A DNA stretch of 64,000 nucleotides from Aradus depressus (Eukaryota; Arthropoda; Insecta; Hemiptera; Aradidae), in contig OY759225.1 in assembly GCA_963662175.1 (NCBI GenBank), positions 16,162,601-16,226,600 on the forward strand, in the 5' to 3' direction. A program made the translations under genes and the position numbers. Positions 62,625 through 64,000 of this stretch are shown piece after piece (the first letter of the stretch is position 1; each line of letters opens with the position of its first letter). The notes under the pieces were generated by a model. The model was given only the letters and a program-made list of their open reading frames with translations. It searched no databases and was not told the DNA's origin.

Positions 62625-63115
62625 TTAGTATGAGGTCTTAGGAGTCCCTATGTAAGTCAACTATTGAATATTAGCGCAAATGGTCGACTGCTTTTGGATG
62701 GGGAGTCTGTCTGTGTCTCTGTGAACACTACAACTCCTGATAAAATGAATATATCGACACGAAATTTTGTATGTGAATTCAGAAACCTCTAACGACGTCA
62801 CCTATTGTTTTTTAGCCAAATCGACCAAAAGGGAGGCTTAACAAAAAAACTCTAATAACTGCCAATAGAATGAATATATCGACACAAAATTTCATATGTT
62901 CAAAACCCAAAGTCGGCACTCATTATTTTTCAACAATTTCAAAATGTAATGAATTTATTGACACTAAATTTAATACATAGATTCAGAAGGCACTACTTAA
63001 GTCAAATACTGCGTTTTAGCTTGAAGAGTAGATTGGCTTTGGAGGGAGAGCAAAAACCTAATTGGTTATTTCTTGCTGGGGAAGTACATAGCCGGATATG
63101 AACCGACGATTTTTT

Positions 63116-63465
63116 TATTACATATTGTAATAATTTACATACAATGCTTGTAAGTTAACAAACACATAAACTACTGTTAAACAAACGTTGCTTTCCACGA
63201 AACAGTTGGAATAATTTCATCATTGTTTACTTCATTTTGAGGTTGTTTGCTTTTTTGTTGTTTTGTGTGTTTGTTTATAACCGAGCTATACACACGATAG
63301 TGGAGTACGCAATCGTTCAGTTTAGTAATACTGATTTTTTTTATATACAAATGTATGGGGGAAGTTAATTTATGTATCAGAAATTACATCTTGATCACTC
63401 CATTTCAACCCTGATTCCAAAAAAAAAAAATAATAAATGTCTTCACTGTACCTGCCGATTTTTTT
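63116..63465. other. AT-rich, partial family A left end
   Basis: 'tacaaatgtatgggggaagt' (63345) and 'ccctgattccaaaaaa' (63409) are a family A left end. The rest is unrecognised. Confidence 0.4.
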
Positions 63466-64000
63466 TTTTTTTTTTTTTTTTTGTCTTTTATTTATAAAGA
63501 TGCAACTGTTGCTAGGGTGCATCAACCAGCATCTATGATGGTATTGATATGTTGGCGTGAAGGGTATGTGAGAGGAAGACCACCCAGTGATAGGTCCTCG
63601 GGTGGAAAATTTATCTTAATTATTAGGACAAGAACAGAAAAAATAAATAAATAAATAAAATAAAGAAATAAAAAAAATATAATAATAATAATTTAAAAAA
63701 ATAATAATAAAAAGGAATTGAAAGACAATTTTGATGGATGGATAAGAGAGATGATAAAAGTAAAGGAAAATAATGTAAAAAAAAAAAATTAATAACGAAT
63801 ATGATTCAAGGTGGCACTAAGTCGCGGTTCCATATTCTCTTCAACCTCCGTGGGGGGTTTTGTGGTAAGTGTTGTGAAGATAAAGTACGTATTTCTGGGT
63901 TTGTATGTGTGTAAAGTTTTCTAAAAAACCGTAAGTAGTTTGTATTTTGTCAGGTACTGTGTGTATCATAAGATCGTTATGAAGTGTTCTGTTGTTTATG
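63466..64000 (-). mobile_element. Jockey LINE 3' end (same family as 20.7 kb), runs off window
   Basis: A T-run at 63463-63482 is the poly(A). The 3' UTR matches 21180-21470 inverted ('ggtgcatcaaccagcatcta', 'gaggaagaccacccagtgat', 'ggacaagaacagaaaaaata'). Coding from about 63830 to the window edge on the minus strand contains LRFFRKLYTHTNPEIRTLSS, QHLPQNPPRRLKRIWNRDLV, with at least one stop upstream. The 5' part lies beyond the window. Confidence 0.75.

Larger units (their letters stand above)
62150..63115 (+). repeat. Family A element, complete ends, PLE insertion
   Basis: Left end 'acaaagtatacggaaagtta', 'aatcgatcaacaattgcgat', five internal units, right end 'cttgctggggaagtacatag' and 'ccggatatgaaccgacg' plus T-run. 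Interrupted at 62340-62624. Confidence 0.65.

Overview
The window is eukaryotic, repeat-saturated, AT-rich DNA, most likely from an insect (possibly a hemipteran; I cannot name the species). The basis is the content: Jockey- and RTE-like non-LTR retrotransposon remnants, Penelope-like elements (PLEs) with GIY-YIG domains, hAT, Tc1 and PIF/Harbinger remnants (including a MADF-type accessory protein), and tRNA-derived SINEs whose tails are short runs of AACCT/TTAGG, the insect telomere pentamer. There are no bacterial-type genes, operons or CRISPR arrays. Almost every long open reading frame is a transposon fragment or chance.

The only convincing host-gene piece is a 94-bp exon at 5805-5898 (+), with polypyrimidine/AG acceptor and GT donor, encoding a short extracellular stub and one transmembrane helix. 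The surrounding several kb are probably introns filled with nested repeats.

Layout. 1-5 kb: Jockey LINE 3' ends, a TA-flanked MITE, a hAT-like element with very long G and C tracts and an 8-bp target duplication (2114-2727), and a Jockey copy split by a block holding a SINE and an inverted PLE. 5-9 kb: the host exon, a 387-bp TIR element, a minimal inverted PLE copy (6667-6849) and a Harbinger-like element with a MADF fragment. 9-13 kb: minisatellites and a repeat family with 128-bp internal tandem units ('family A'), invaded by a hAT. 12.9-15.7 kb: a hAT element with an 8-bp target duplication, itself invaded by a PLE that is a perfect 2092-bp palindrome with two divergent copies of a GIY-YIG reading frame. 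17-35 kb: SINE-A copies, an RTE-like LINE, a Jockey LINE with target duplication, a Tc1 pseudogene, a 650-bp foldback element, a second Jockey family and an RNase-H-end LINE fragment. 35-48 kb: family A, SINE-A, SINE-B, a hAT with a BED-type zinc finger, and inverse-strand Jockey copies. 48-64 kb: a 982-bp Harbinger element with TTA duplications, long TA arrays, family A copies (two carrying the same gene-like segment), LINE 3' ends and elements with hammerhead ribozyme cores.

How the parts relate: the elements form nested stacks (LINE interrupted by PLE and SINE; hAT interrupted by PLE; family A interrupted by LINE, PLE or hAT). Target-site duplications at many junctions fix element boundaries and relative ages. 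The most interesting signals are the head-to-head PLEs with shared asymmetric termini, the several distinct hammerhead ribozyme cores with self-complementary stem III, and a LINE-like segment whose 3' end matches the SINE-A tail and may be the SINE's mobilising partner.
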